Below are positions 1-15,000 of a stretch of 64,000 nt of DNA, piece after piece. Both the position numbers and the translations under genes were made by a program. Each line of letters starts with the position of its first letter. Position 1 is the stretch's first letter. The notes below the pieces were generated by a model. It was given only the letters and a program-made list of their open reading frames with translations. It ran no database searches and was not told the origin of the DNA. The DNA comes from Numida meleagris (lineage: Eukaryota; Chordata; Aves; Galliformes; Numididae): contig NC_034409.1 of NCBI RefSeq assembly GCF_002078875.1, positions 110,145,568-110,209,567 of the forward strand, read 5' to 3'.

Positions 1-73
1 ACCCACAACCAGACGCCCAGACAATTTTTTGCACTGCCCTAATAACACAGATATCAGGTATGTATTTTGAAGC
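1..73 (-). CDS. USP9X: USP9X coding exon 24, cut by the window edge (residues 1229-1252)
   Basis: Minus-strand reading from 73 gives [20 protein letters not shown] then SGCG, with one further base at position 1. This continues the protein exactly where the previous exon ends in phase 0 and matches the mammalian [14 protein letters not shown] region. The acceptor is CCTTTCCAG at 75-74. The exon continues beyond the left edge. It has no ATG and is short, so open-reading-frame scans miss it. Confidence 0.93.
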
Positions 74-3000
74 CTGGAAAGGGAGTGAGGGAGCATGGGG
101 AAGAGAGAGAAAAAATAAGCACGTACTTTAGATTTATCACGGAATCTTAAATCACAATGCTACAACAACAAAATGAAGTTTAAATTTTGAGAACAAGCCA
201 TTGGCTACTTTAGGGATGTCTGAAACAAATGTTTCACCTTTTGCTTATACTTAAATGCTAAAAATTCCTTGAGTTGAGAAAAACAAAACAAGCATGCATC
301 TGGAAGGCATACATCATTTAAAGTAATGTAACGAGTTTAAGTTATTTGATGGTTTGTCCCGCCTTAATATTACTCATTATGCTAGCTAACAGCTAGACAA
401 AATAAAGCTTACCAAGAACCTGATTAATACATAAAGGGATTCTCCTGTATTAAAGTTATACAGAGTTTTAAATAAGTAGGAATGCAGATGACGTATCTTA
501 TGGATTCAGAATCACTCTTCAGTCCTTTGGGCATAGTCTGAGTTAATATACAGTAGTTTCTATTGATGTACATTAATGATGACAACACAACTTCTGCCCA
601 AGTACTACTGTCATTACATGTAGTTTACATCAACTCAAGTCTATATTCAAACTCAAACTGTCAAAGCATTTAGCAATCTTTAAAAAGAGACAGACACTTC
701 TCAGTTTCAAATTTTGCTTTTCTAACATTCTGATTTAATAATAAAATGAGACTCTAAAAGCTTAACCAGTAAGCCAATCTCATCAAGAGACTTGAACGTG
801 CATTCTATCTATTAAACATAAACAGTTGCTAGAAGATAGGTATTCCACCCTTGTCACAAGCAAAGCAATCTTGTAACAGCAGCATCACAAGGAAAAACTG
901 TCACAGAAAAAAAACATTTTCTCATTTAATCTCATTGCAGCTTTAAAATCATACGCCAAAACTTTTTTTTTTTTTAATGGTGAAAGATTTTTCTCAGTGC
1001 TGTCTGGCAGACAGAGAAACAACATCAGATTTTTATTTTATTTTTAATTGTGAGGTCAAGAGGGAAGTCTTTGACCATGAAAATAGAACATATAAGAAAT
1101 CTAGACCTACACCAGTTTTAATAATTTCAGAAAACATTAGAGACAGTAATATCGTGGATCCACTTGCAAAAGAGATTCAGATATTGCTTGCTCTGATGTG
1201 CCTTATTTATACTTCATCTCAAAAGAGACTTCTGCGGAACTAAACTGGAATTCAACTGGCTGATTTTTACACATAAAATCACCTATGGATGTAAAAACAC
1301 CACTAATGGAAGACAGATGGCTCAGACAGTCTAGTACATCGTGCTTTCTTTAGACAGTATATTTTCTTCATAAAAGAGCTGCCGTATGCTTTTCAGCATA
1401 AAGACGGTAATTTAAGATTGCTTTTATTTAGGTGTCTCAGAAATGTTCTGAAGATAGGTTTGCAGAGATTCTATACAATATTGAAAAACAATATTCACTG
1501 CCTCCGTACTGGAAATAGAAGCTTCTCAATTTACCTTGAAAGTTGTAGCAGATCTGATTTTAGCTTCTACTCAATTCAGCAAACTTTACTGATGTATTCA
1601 CTAACATGACTCAATTCCATATCCAAATCGGGTTGGTCATACTGCATAGTATCATAAAGATACTCTATTTTTAAAGAACAATATTTAACCTTACTCAGCT
1701 CCACAATCAAATTTCTCACTTGCTTTGTTAAAGGTTTTTCAATATTTAAAGATACACCAGCAGGGATTTCAGACTTCCAGCATTTAAATTCATATTTAAA
1801 ATTTCCTCCTGTTTTGTGTTTCTCTTCAAGAGAAGAAAACTACTTAGAAACCAAAGTGTAAAAGACGACCAAAACATGAAGAAAATATCACAAAAATGCT
1901 TTTGGAAACAAACAAAAAACTTGCAACTTAATTAACTTATTTAAAACCACTGCAAAGTGTTTCTGAAGTTCTGATGCAAGTGCAACAATATTCACAAACC
2001 ATTAAAAAGCTTGTGCAGAACCTATCTCACTTAAGCCTCTTCATGCCATTAGAGTGGATTTCACGATTTCATATGGAAACAGTTCATGAAATACTTTTAA
2101 ACAGTTAACAGCTTATTAACCGTGTGAATGGTACTTCTAAGTGTTTATGACACCATAGGGGGAAAATCCATTTATTACAAAGTTATGAATTTAAGCATTA
2201 TTAAAACTGATGGGGGGAGGGGGGAGGAACTGAAGGGGGCAGAGGAAATATACACAAGGGAATTCACTAACCTCATCAGATATTTGCTGTGCAAGACGTA
2301 TTGCTACATTTCTTAGCATGCATTCTGAAGTTGGATTAGGAATGTTTTGTAGGGCATTTTGTAGCACCACTGCCTGGTCGTGTGTAGCCTGGTTTATCTG
2401 TAAGAAAGGATTTCTTATTTCTTACATGGGAAAAGAAAGAAAGCAAAGTGATATGAAAATATAAACTTACTTAAAATAATTTATGAATAGTAGGTAAGAT
2501 CACAGAAAACTACTTACAGAAACTATAAACAAAAAAAAGAAACATTTTTGAATGGATACCATCACATAGCAAGATTCACTGTAGGCATGCTACAGTGTAA
2601 AATCATGAAGTTAGGAGGACTTGAAACTATTTATATTTAGGGGTTTGTCATTCATCAGGTTGTTTCAAGTTAACTGAACATTCTCAATTACAATGCCTCC
2701 TTCTCTTTCTGTTGATGTATGGAAATAAAAGACTTGCTAAAAAATGGGTTTCCCTCCAGATTAGCTAATAGCATCTAGAGAGAACATGGCTGCAGTGTTC
2801 ACTATAATTAAGTACATTTTAAGCATTTGAGTTAAAACAGAATTCTCAACAATGCTCTTAATTTGCTGTCCTGATTTTTTTTTTTTTTTACCATATTTTC
2901 ACAGGACAAACAGCAACAATGGAAAGCTTTAATTCCTTCTGTATTGATTCAAGCATGAAGCTTGGTCTGACTCCACAGTCTTGAGCATTTGAATCTGAAA

Positions 3001-6000
3001 TGATTGCTTTTTTTGAACAAATTTGTTTGAAAAGATTGTGCGCTGTGGACAGGAGTTAAAATTCCTTGTACAAAAGGGTTTATCCAATTTTTAGTACAAC
3101 TCCACTCAAAAAACCTCCCTCAGATGCTGCTCAAAAGACACAATACAAAGTTGTTCTGTAACGCCTGGCACTGGTCATATCCCTTTACTGTATCAGCTTC
3201 ACTAAGATACTTGACTCAGGGAACAAAATTACAGAACTCCTACTGAAGACAGTAATAGAGTTGACAATTAGCTGTCAGAAGCAGGCTATAAAAGGATCGT
3301 GCATAATAAGGGGCAAATCGTGGATCTATGTAACAGAATACTATATTTAACTACCTTACTGATTCAACAACTTTCAACAGAAAAAAGAAAATACTGCAAT
3401 TGCCTTTAACAGGCCCTAGTGATTGCAGAAGACTGATAACAGGAAGACTGCAGACACAGCCTTTGTTTCCTCACTCTTTCGAGTACTGCTGGAAAGCCAA
3501 AGCAGAAAGTTAAGCTATGCTACTTATGATTTAGATACGACAGGTGATAAATATTTACAAATCTCACTTCCATCTCAAGGAGTAAGCTTACTGGTTCTGC
3601 ATCAGTTAGGAGTATCAAGACCCAAGTCCTTCAAAGAGGACAACGATGACAGCTGTAATAACTGTTTTTCCAGCAAATCAGTTAATAATAAAAGCTTGAT
3701 GTTTGTAACACTATACAGTGAACATCAGCAGTCATGGACAAAGGTTTCAATCACGTAAGTGGTCAGCATAAATCGCTTGCAAATGTATTTTAAGACACTC
3801 AGCTGATGCTGTGTTCCAAACTGCCTTTTAAATAATCCACATGAGAAAATATGGCAGTAAATTTTATACATCTTAATAGATGAAGACTAGAGTGGCAAAC
3901 AAGTTTGCTTCGAGACGTCTAATATATTCTCATGAGACATAAAAACTTTTTTTTAAAAAGTCTTAATAGTCATCAAGACTTTTGATTTCTTTGAAAATGA
4001 ATGAATCTGGTATTCTCCAACAGATGCACATAACTAGAATAGATATTTATTTTTCAGATTTAAGGGGAAATCAATTCTCCGCTTCAAAGAAGAAACTTGT
4101 TAAACATTCTGGTATAAACAGCTCTAAAGGATTGGGCTCTTTGCCAGAGGCATATTCTAAGAGTGCAGAAATAAAATCTTGGCCTACAACATATTTGTTC
4201 AGATGTAGAAAAACTAATGGACCATATTAAACATGCATGAATTCTACTATTTTAGACATATAATTGAGGTGATCTGAAGTGTTATCTCACTTGCCCCTTC
4301 CAACTCTAAGAACCCTTAGCGTAGGACACCTTTCTACTATAATCACTTAATTTTGCAACACACGCTTTAACAGCCCAAAAGAACATGAGTATATGTTTAC
4401 AGGCGAGACATACTTCAAAACTGGAAGTTACCTATACTGGTAATCATGTAAACTGCTGAAAAGCATATAAAAAGCCAGCAAATCTCACGCCTGACTTTTC
4501 ATAGACTGAAAGAAACAGGATTTTGTCTCTTTTATCAAGACTTGTGAGACAACATTATCTGAAAGTACCAGAAGTTCTTTGTACGCAAATTATTCAGAGA
4601 TTGTCCATGGAGAGTAGATTTATGTTGCTGCAGACAATATAAAGTCACAATACATTTCTATTTGCATCAAGGAAGATGTATATTACCGGTGAAATTGTAC
4701 TTGTGCCTTCCACAACTGGTTGACAGGCTTCTGCCACAGCTCGAACGTGGCCATATCCAATTGCTGTTAGCAATAGCTTAGCTATTTTTAGAGCATTAAG
4801 GTAGGCACCCCTTCGAGTTTCCATATCTGCATTTGGCAGGAAGTTATTTCGAGTCAGCATGCTCAGTACAAGAGGCAAACCACCACTTTTTAAGAAGTTG
4901 TATTGGAAGTCACTGGCATCTTCTCCGAGAGGTGCACTGGCAGGCATTAACAAGGCATAAACTACCTGTAGAAAAAGAGAGAGAGTTAATTAACAAAGGT
5001 ATACTTGCTTGAATATAAATGGTTAAACACAGACTATACTGGAATACATCTTAAGCAATGCTTTGATGGCATTGACCTTACACCAGTTTACTCTGGGCTT
5101 TCACAATGTTACAGAAAAGACTGTCAAAAAAAGAACTGAAGATTTTTATTTCTAAAGAAAAGGCAAAGTATCACAAACCTCTGTTAGATATAGCACTTGT
5201 GAGGCAGAAGGACCAAAAAATAGAGAGTCAAGGGATGGACTAAGGCTGCTTTCCCCAAGTTTTGCATGATCTAAACAAATAGCTCTTAGTTTCTCAACCG
5301 TAGTGTTATCTGCAATACAAACACAACTTATAAACATTTTGTAATGTAGCTACTTCAGAACAAGTCAGTAGTGTTCACTATTATCAATATGAAAAAAATT
5401 CACTATGTCAGAAAAGTTGCAAAAAATGCGAATGACAGACAAGATCAGACTATGAAGTGTTTTGCAGTGTTTATTTCTGTCAGTAAAAAAGTGATCATGC
5501 TAAATTAGTCCCCCAAAAAACACTCAATATACGTTTCTCTCCCTTTTCACTGCACTATCAAATCCCATTGTCAAGTGCAAACTATGTGCGTTTTTACGAC
5601 AGACAAGAAATAACTAATTTGGGACATATCTACAACACCAATTAGCACATAAGTAATGAATTAAAAAAAACCTAAAAATTAACAGAAAACAGGAAATATT
5701 TCAGCCTTAATTTTTATGTAACAGGCAAGAAATGTTGTCATTAACATAAAACAGGAGGAAATTAAGTTTTACCTGGTGGCATGAGCTTCATAAGAACACG
5801 TGCTCCATCTCTAAGAGGTGGCATATTTAGGCTACTGCCCAAGTCTGCAACTTGCCAAAGAAAAGAAATGTATCGAGGATGCAGTGACATGATCTTAAAA
5901 CAAGCAAATAAATAAATTAAAAAACAAATAGAAACACAATACATAGAAATCATTAGTTAAAGACAAAGCGTAGAGGAAAAAAACATTTTCAAACCGTCAT

Positions 6001-9000
6001 TTCAGTGTATGCTTACCACTCCAGGCAAACAGCTTTCAACTTCTGGGTTTGGACCATCACTGTAGTGATTGCCATGGTTGCCCGGAGAGCCAGTTGAAGA
6101 GTCAGAAGAACTATCAGGACTTGAGGGCATATTAGAATTTATCTGTGTAAGTTTAGCTGTAATTAGCTGCAAAACATAATCACAGTTTTAACGCTATGCA
6201 AAAATGATAATTCTTTATTAAATAATCATCTAATATAATGTTAGTGGCATGTTATAAGAAGGAACAGACCTGTTTCACAAGAACAAGTGATTCCATCCAT
6301 GGTATTTTTTAAGTGTTTAGAAAAGACAAGCAATATCTTAATTTACATACACATCAACTTGCAACACTTACCGTTTTATCTTTGAGATTCAATTGTCCAA
6401 TTAATTTTCTATCATCTGCAGGATCCACCAGCTCACCACCAATGAACAGTTCTACTTTTGTGTGTGCGCTGTTGGCTTTAATACGATTGAGAATACAACG
6501 CCGCACTTGGCCAATTGTGTCATTTGTGTGAGACCAAATATCCAAATCTTCCACCTGTCGGCCTTGGTTTGGAAAACGAACTACCAGTGTGATATGTTTT
6601 CCACGGAAAGCTCTAAAAATAAACAAACCAGATGAAGTTCTTTTGACCTCATAAAGTAGGTTAATTTTTTCCTTCTGTATTTTGTACTTCAGATATTACA
6701 TCAAATCTGTACATATGGTGGTATACTCCAGATAATTTTGTGACGGCATCAGCAATTGTGCAAACTTAACATACACAGTAACTTCCAAGAAGCTGCAAAA
6801 GCACATTAAAATATGGTCAATTTTATAGTCAGGTTACAAACGCTAATAGGAGCATATCAAGTCCTTTATAAAGTTCTAGATCCTCTTTCTTGTTTGTAAT
6901 TTCCTAATCAAAAGGAAATAAAGTGCAATCAAACTGGAAACTTTGTTTTGTTCTTTTAGTAACAGTACAGTTAATAGAAGAGTTTTAAAAATACTAAGAT
7001 GAGAAAAAGCCATCAGGTCATCAAGTCTTAATGCCTTCTGTCAAGAGGTTTTAGAAGTTCTATATCAGAACTCTGCTCATAAAAATCACAATGCTTTAAA
7101 AAATTACAGGTTAAAAAAGGAAGAAATATTTTCACAATACGAGCGACCACACTTCGTACAATAGGGTATCTACTAGGGAATGTGTGTCCAGATAACCCCA
7201 AACTAATCCCACACAACAAAAAAAGGCAAAAATTTCTCCTAAGAGCTTCTCGCTAGCAAGACCTATGAAAAAATTAGTCTAATCACATAGGCAGCCCATA
7301 TAAACAAGATGCATCTGCAATAAACAGCAGAACAAGGGTCTTGGCTAATCAACATATACAGCAAAAATGCTGTAGAAGAAATACAATTACTGCTGCAGCA
7401 GGAAGAAACAGGATCTCTTAATTTTCTCGGCAAGAAATGTATTCAAAGTAAGAAGGGTGACAACAGACCCCCACCACTACTAAAATTACATTAACCACAT
7501 CATAGATCTGAGGCAATCTCAGTGTATTTCCTTATGTCTTTTTGAGAATTTCTTCCCACATGCAGCATATACTAACATTGGAACAGTGAAGGAGTCGTCT
7601 CTTCTGCTTTCCTCTCCAATGAAATAAGTTGTTTGTGAAAATATCTGCACAACATCAGATTAAATCTCTTCCCTATTCTTTGTATAGAAGACAGAGTTCG
7701 GGAAGGAATAGCCAGGATTTCAGTTTTTACTCAAGGACTTACTTTACAAACAGAAGAGTGAAAATATACAGAAAATGTATATGCTGTACAAGTGCCATTC
7801 TACTCCTCCCCTTTTAATGGGAAACATATAGAGTATTTCATTTAGTGTCTCTAAATTTAAGCTTGCAAAGCAAGACCAACATCTCTAAACAGCTGTGGAA
7901 GCAAGATACATGTTCACAACTTATTTTTGTATGACAACACTATGAAAAACAATGAGGGTTGACCCGAGCTAACTTAAAGGAAGGTACTGCTTTTGCGTTA
8001 ACTATTTGAAAAATAAAAACATCCTAAACAATTGAGCCACTAGGTATACTGTGCCAGTTATAGAACAAAACACCAGAAACCATGTTATTCTCAGGTCTCT
8101 TGTTCCCTTAACGCATAGCAGAAGGCCTGCATTTGCATGATCCTTCAAATATTTTTTTTAAACTACAGATCAGAATTTAGTACGAAGAGAACAGTCGAAT
8201 GCACTCCAACAGAAAACCTTTACAATATAAAGTCGCAAAGATGTTCATAATATTTTAGTTTTTTAAGAGAAATCAAAATTAAAGTAGTGCATTTTCACAC
8301 GTACCTTGACATAGGTAGAATAGTTCTTTCTTCATGGTAGTCACTGTCACATTCGTTTATATACTCTCTTAAAACAGTCAACACTCTCACCATTCGTATT
8401 GCTTCTTGTCTTGCACAATTAATACTATCCTTATCTCCATCCAACACGCATAAGGTATCATAGGAGGCTTTGAGACGATCAAAACAGGACTGAATGAAGT
8501 CTTCATGAATCACTACCTAAATACATAAAAATTGTCATAATTACAAGAAATGCTAAAAAACTTTCACCTGGATAATCAAATCATGGAAGTAATAGAACAT
8601 GTAAGTAACTCTATAAAGTTGTTTTATTTCATGTTAGAATAAGCTCCCATTGATAATGAGCTCTAACTTCACGTGCACTTCAAAAAAACTTGCACAGGTC
8701 ACTGGTAGCTCTTACTGTAGAGTGCAAATCTGCACTTCAATAGAAAAAGTAGAAGTCTGTACAGAGAACACTAAATTGGACTTTTTCCAGTTCTTTAGAT
8801 TTCACTAAAGGATATTGAGCTGATAATGTAGGATAGGCTAACTTTCTTTACACTTATTAAGAGTGAACACTGAACATTTACACATCAGCAGAACATTTAT
8901 TGTGTGATTTAAAATATAAATTCTCAGTAACTTCTTTTCCTGTATAAACTTACAGACTTTAAGCTAGATTCAGTATAGAGGCAGCTGCAGCACATTTTTT

Positions 9001-12000
9001 CCTTCTGCTTGATTCCTAACACAAGATCACCTTGCACCTGCCCTAGACTGACATGCAACCTATAGTATCACTGCAGAAGTTCTGCAAAAGTTTCCAGGTG
9101 TAAGAAAAGGATTTCTACTGCAGATTACATTACATCATAGCCATGGCAGTAAAGCCAATCCAGTATTCACTTTTCTTGGCAGCAACTCAGGAGCAGAGGA
9201 GTTACCAGCACACTGAAGCACAGCACTTGCATGTATGTTAAATAAATCCAACATTTCCTGGAAGTGTCAGATATAATCACTTGCAGACGGACAGATCTAT
9301 GCATGCTTACTGAGTTTTCAGCCACCACAGCAAGATATGGCTTGCATGGCTGTAAGTGCACCACCTACAGCAGCTTTGTTCTATGTTCTATCCATCAGAC
9401 TGGCAGCACCAAAGACTATATAAAAAGTTTTTCTGAGGACAAATAATGAGAATTTTAAGAAATACAACTGGCAGGCTACCAACTGGAGATTGCCTGGACA
9501 ATATTCCCCCACAAATTTGTGAAATCCCAACAGTTTACCTCCCCTGACCTTTCAGAAACTCATTATCTCTTCTCTCTCTCTCTCCATCGAAATGTATCTC
9601 CCAGCAAAAATTAATAGAGGGAGAATATATCTGATTTGCTGGAGTTCAGCCTGACAATTATATGGGACACCGTGATCCTTTGAAAGGGACAAGACAAAAA
9701 TATTAGACTAGCTTGTGACAACACTCAACATATCTAGCTAACAAACATGCTGGTGCTCTTAATTCTGTATCTGAACAGAATAGGACAGCTGGACTCCTGA
9801 GTATACTTTTCAAAACATGGAAACTATTCCGTTTTCAAACTTTCAAGTATAAAATTAATACTGCACTGAACTTTACTACTGTTTTTTTTTTTCCTATCAT
9901 ATCATAATGCATATTATAAACTTACCTGATTAACTTGTAACCTTGGACCAAGGTTAGTATAGATCTCTTTAAGAAGATCAATTGCTCTATTTGCGATGTC
10001 ATCATTTCCCTGAATCACAACCTAGCATAGTAAAAAACAAACCAACCAACCAACAAACATTAGAACATGCTACAACTTTCCGGTATAAAATTTAAAAGCA
10101 AAATGGCTACATACAAGCATCTTGACACAACAGTAGCCTAACTTATAAAACTTACATATGACTAAAATTCTTAGTTACATACAACCAATATGAACTATAT
10201 GAGTTAACTGTGTAAGAGTCAAAATTAAGAAATTAGTACTTCAAGGGAGTTCACAACAAAAGCTGATGTTTCTATAAACAGAATGAAAGTAGACTTCATA
10301 TATTCACTTTCACACACTTTTAACCGTTATAACGATGAGTATGATGATTAAAAATCCTAAGCATTCAACAAGCCACAGCCAAAATTATCGAAGGCTCTTG
10401 TTTTATAAACAGCACATTGTCCAAAACACAGCCATGATGATCATGCCCCAGCATGCTACTGTGGGTTCTATGCAGCTCTTCAATACTACAAAGACTGAAA
10501 ACAACTAGGCATCAAATTTATGTTTTTCACTACTAGATTTGGCAAGTTTCAGAAAGCTTTTACACAAAAATTACAATGCTTCCACTGAAAAGCTATTACC
10601 ATGTTTAGGCAAAAGCTTGTGGATACAAGAGAAAACCAGTCATCACTCAGACTAATCTGGAATCACTCCAGTTTACCATACTAGAAGAAAGGAAATCAAG
10701 AAGCTTATGAAGCACATAAAATGAAGTGAAGGTGTGTGGTGTGGGTTACAGAGAGGGAAAGAGAGACCTACAGACAATTCACCAGGAATGATCCTTTCTT
10801 CCTAAACAGCATAGGCAAACTTTTCATCTCACGTGCCTGCACAAACCCTCAAGTTCATTGAGCCGCCTGCAAAGCCATCAATTTACTTACCCGCTAGAAA
10901 TACAGCAGAGCCAATGCCTATGTATTTAATTTGAAAAATAAGCTCTGTAATTTCAGTCTGTAACTAATAAATGACACGTTCTTGAAAATACGTATAAAAA
11001 AACAGAGAAAGACTTTAACTGCCAATCTTTCAGATATTTCCCCCAGTTAACTTACCCTCCAAAGGTAGTCTAATCCTATTAATTCCAGATCATCCATCAT
11101 ATAGGCTCGTCTCTTTGCTACTAGCTTTCCTTCTCGACAGTTCACAGCTTTGAAGAAACGTTCAAAACATTTCATTCCATTTTCTGTTAATAGGGAAGGA
11201 TCCAGCTGAAGCACATTATTTTCAAAGAAGTCCTTATTAATGTCAGGGTCTAAGTCTGGTTCATCCCCCATTAGTTTGGAATACCATTTAAAACAGGCTT
11301 CGCGATCACAAAGATAAACAGCATTTTCAGCTAAACACTTCCATATTTGCTTCGCCTGAGGGGCACAGAGCCACAGCTGACCATCCTTCAATAAAAATCT
11401 TGAGCAAAACAAAGAGACAATTAACAGCACTGTCTAATTGACATCTGGAGTTAAAATTCAATAAGAAATACAAGCAAAAAGTTGACTATTTTATACACAC
11501 ACAACATCAATCAGTCAATGAAAGTACGATCCTGAAAACTTTATGTCATCAGCCCTCTCATAGTTAGTCCCATGATTTCTTAGCAAAAGTCTGCAGGCAT
11601 CAAAACATCATATTCCAAATAAGAAAGGAATAAAATTAGACAAAAATAGTTTACAGAAAAGTACCAGGCATTTTAAACATACTATATAAAAATGTGCATT
11701 TCCCAAGGTAAACAATTCAGTTTAAAAGTCAGGTCACATCGTAAGAAATTATTTCTGCAGTCATTAGTGAGTACTTTAGCACTCACTTCATCAAAATCAC
11801 AAAAGGAGGGATCAATTACATGGAATAGAATGAGAAGCAGAAGTCAGAAATGAAAAAAACCCTAGTTCTAAGTTTTTCCTTTGTGTTAAATTATTATTAA
11901 AGAACTACTAAAAACTTTAATTAGAAAGGTTAATACTAAGAATGTTTCAGGAAAAACACAGGATAATCAAAGTTGTTCAGAATAATTTTTTTGATTCAAG

Positions 12001-15000
12001 ATCTTTTTTATGTGAAAGAAAACAGGGACCAGAATTCGCTATCTACATATTTTACATTTGACACGTCATGAGACATTATTAATTCCTTCACATCAAGAAC
12101 CAGTGAACTTAAAAGAAGATACAATTTTTAGTGTGATAAATCAAGTTTGCTATGCATATGCTACTGTGTAACTTAAGTGGCTGTTTAACACTTGATTTTA
12201 ACTCAGAAAAATTACTCTGTAAAGTTTTAAAATATTTCTTAAAATGTTCTTAAAAATAAGTTAAAAAGATTTCACAACTCGACAGTTCATATAATTTTAC
12301 TTGTCTGAACATTAGAACAGAGTAAAAAAAAAAGTTGCAAGAACGCCTGCAAAGCATCAACAGACTGCAGCTCTGTCATGAGCAGAGATCCTTTGCTTTT
12401 TATTTCATTCAAAGAGCTGCTATTAGAAAGTCATTGAAGTAATTTTTTGTCTATTCCTCCTAAGGCTGACAACCTAGCATCAGCATGTCAGTTTATGACC
12501 ATGGACTTAGATTTTTTAGATTACAACAAACACGGACACATCTTTGGAGTTATTTAAATTTTTCAGGTATGTTATCCTAATAGATACGCAACTGCATCCA
12601 TGTACACACTGCAGTCAAGTCAGTAGGGTTCTGGACATAGAAATATCCCACAGAGATCTTACTGCAGAATTAAAGTCTTGAATTGCACAGACACTAATAA
12701 ATTTTAATTCAGTATTCTTATACTAGCATAGAAGTCCTCTGGGAAAAAAATAAAAAACAAAAAAACATTCTTAGTACATTATTGCATCTGAGCTTTGAAA
12801 GACAAGAGAAACAACTACCATGACTTTAAGTATTTGAAATATTCCTAGAGATGTCAAGAAAATGAGCAAGTTAAAACTAACCGTAAGAAATTAAGCCGTT
12901 CCTGTACTTCTTGCACATGACTGTATCTGCTTCCTGGTCTTACAGTTTGTGGATCATATTCACCATGCTCTGCAAATACAAAAAGTTTTATCAGACAACA
13001 CATGCCAAGAAGACACGTGGACTCTGAAGGACAGAACATATTTGAAGACTTCATGGCCCGAACATAATCCAAACCAAATATTTTCAAGGAGTAAGAAAGT
13101 CATTTTCAGAACTCTGCTAACAGTTAATACACATTCTAAATGGGTATAGGAAAAGATTGCTAAGGATTATCAATAAATACTTAAGAACAGATACATGCGC
13201 TCATCATTCGGTATAACTGAAGAATTACAGAATAATTAAGAATCTGCATTCAACTCAATTTTTTCCTTACTTAAATACGTTTTCTTTGGGAAATAAATCA
13301 GTTAAAGTAAAAGCATACAAAGCACAGCATTCATATTATCCAGTGCTTTTTCCTAAAGATGCTCTAGTTTCACTACAGAACATCTCTTCCACAGCTTGTT
13401 TTACATTGTTAGGGGTTTTCTTCCCCAGAGGAAACCACAACTCCAGCTCTTTAAGACTTTTCTAAGTAGCTATATACATCACAACATATGGAAGAACTAA
13501 TTGTATGACAAGTTTATTTACTGTAAAGCTTACAAGTATAAAAACAAATCCCTTGCAGCAGAAGTTGCACAATGTGAAAATGATACAATAAATAAATCTT
13601 TTTATCTGCAATTTGTCAAATCTCAGAGTAATAACGTTTAGCAAGCAGCTGTTTGCTTCACACAAACAAGTTTGTGTTTTGTTTTTCTCCAGCAGAGATA
13701 AAGTCTAGGTATCTCTCAACTTGTTAATACAACAATCTTCTTTAATTCCTCATGAAAACTGAAGAAAACAGCTACATCAAGAACCAGTTGTATTCCCAGA
13801 ACTTGAGTGCCCTGATCGGGATTTATTGTGAAATACTACTGCATACAGATGTTACCTTCAGAGGCAGAACTTAAAAACATTACATCAATGCAAATTCAGA
13901 AAAATATTCCTTTTGTTCAGCAGTTAAGATAATAATTGCTAGTCATAAATTAGATATCATTGGACTTTTGTACATTTTTGAATTCTCCAGAACAGGAAGC
14001 ACTTCTTTGTCATACGCTTCTATTATAAGCAGGGCACTGATAGTTGACCTGTACTACTAGGAAATATTTCATCATGATACATGTTCAGCATGACATTTCC
14101 ATTATAAAATAATTATTACTTTACTCCTTATTTGGAAAGTTACACAGATTACATGTAACTAAAACAATCCAGCTGTGGGAGACTTATCACAGTAACATCC
14201 ACTCATGGTGAAACTGATCTTCAGAACTGAAAATCACCACTTCCTATTGCATCAAGGAAGGAAAAAGAACACAACTCTAACACCTGAAGTGCATCATAAG
14301 TGTTTCAAAATTAACAGAAAATAACCATCATAAATACTACACTATATACAATATACAAAAGGTACATTAGCTTAAAAATAAAAGGGAAATTAGAAGACCA
14401 GTAGTTAAATGGTAACGACTACAGAAGTGGAAACATTATGTCCACCTTCAAAATCCTAATGAAATGAGCACAAATGAGCAATTACGAAAAGCATGAAAAA
14501 ATCCTAAATAAAGCATATAAAACTAACAAATAAAATATCTAAGTATTAGAAGTAAGAAACAATTAAGGCAAATCAAGGAACTAAGGAATAATTAAGGAAG
14601 TTGTAGAGAAATTAATACTCGTTCAAGTGTGTGTTTAATTTTATTCTTATTGGGGGGGGAGAGTGAATGTCTGGGCTTTTCTTCTGATGAATGTAGATTA
14701 ATGCATAGAAAAGTGCCAAGAGTGACAGTGATTGAAGAATTCAAGTATTAATAATTGCCCAAAGCCAATATGCAAGTACTTAAGAAAACTGAAAAATGCT
14801 GAACTGCAAAAAACAAAAATAAAAATCAGTCTCCACAACTATCCTCCATTCTCAGCTTCTCTCTTGATTTACTTTCTACACTGTGCACCTCACATGGAGT
14901 CCAATCACAATCTCCTTAAAAATTCTCTCTACACAGAAGAGCAAACTAATGACCAGTGAAACTACAGATCAAAAAATGGTTGAAAATTCAAGTATAATTA

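Noticed and set aside
3423..3758. 111-codon plus-strand frame
   Set aside because: No recognisable domain, no splice-compatible neighbours and ordinary intron composition; a frame of this length is expected by chance in 64 kb.
11047..11430. 127-codon minus-strand frame as a stand-alone gene
   Set aside because: It is USP9X coding exon 15 with a few intron codons at each end; the true boundaries are 11056-11398.
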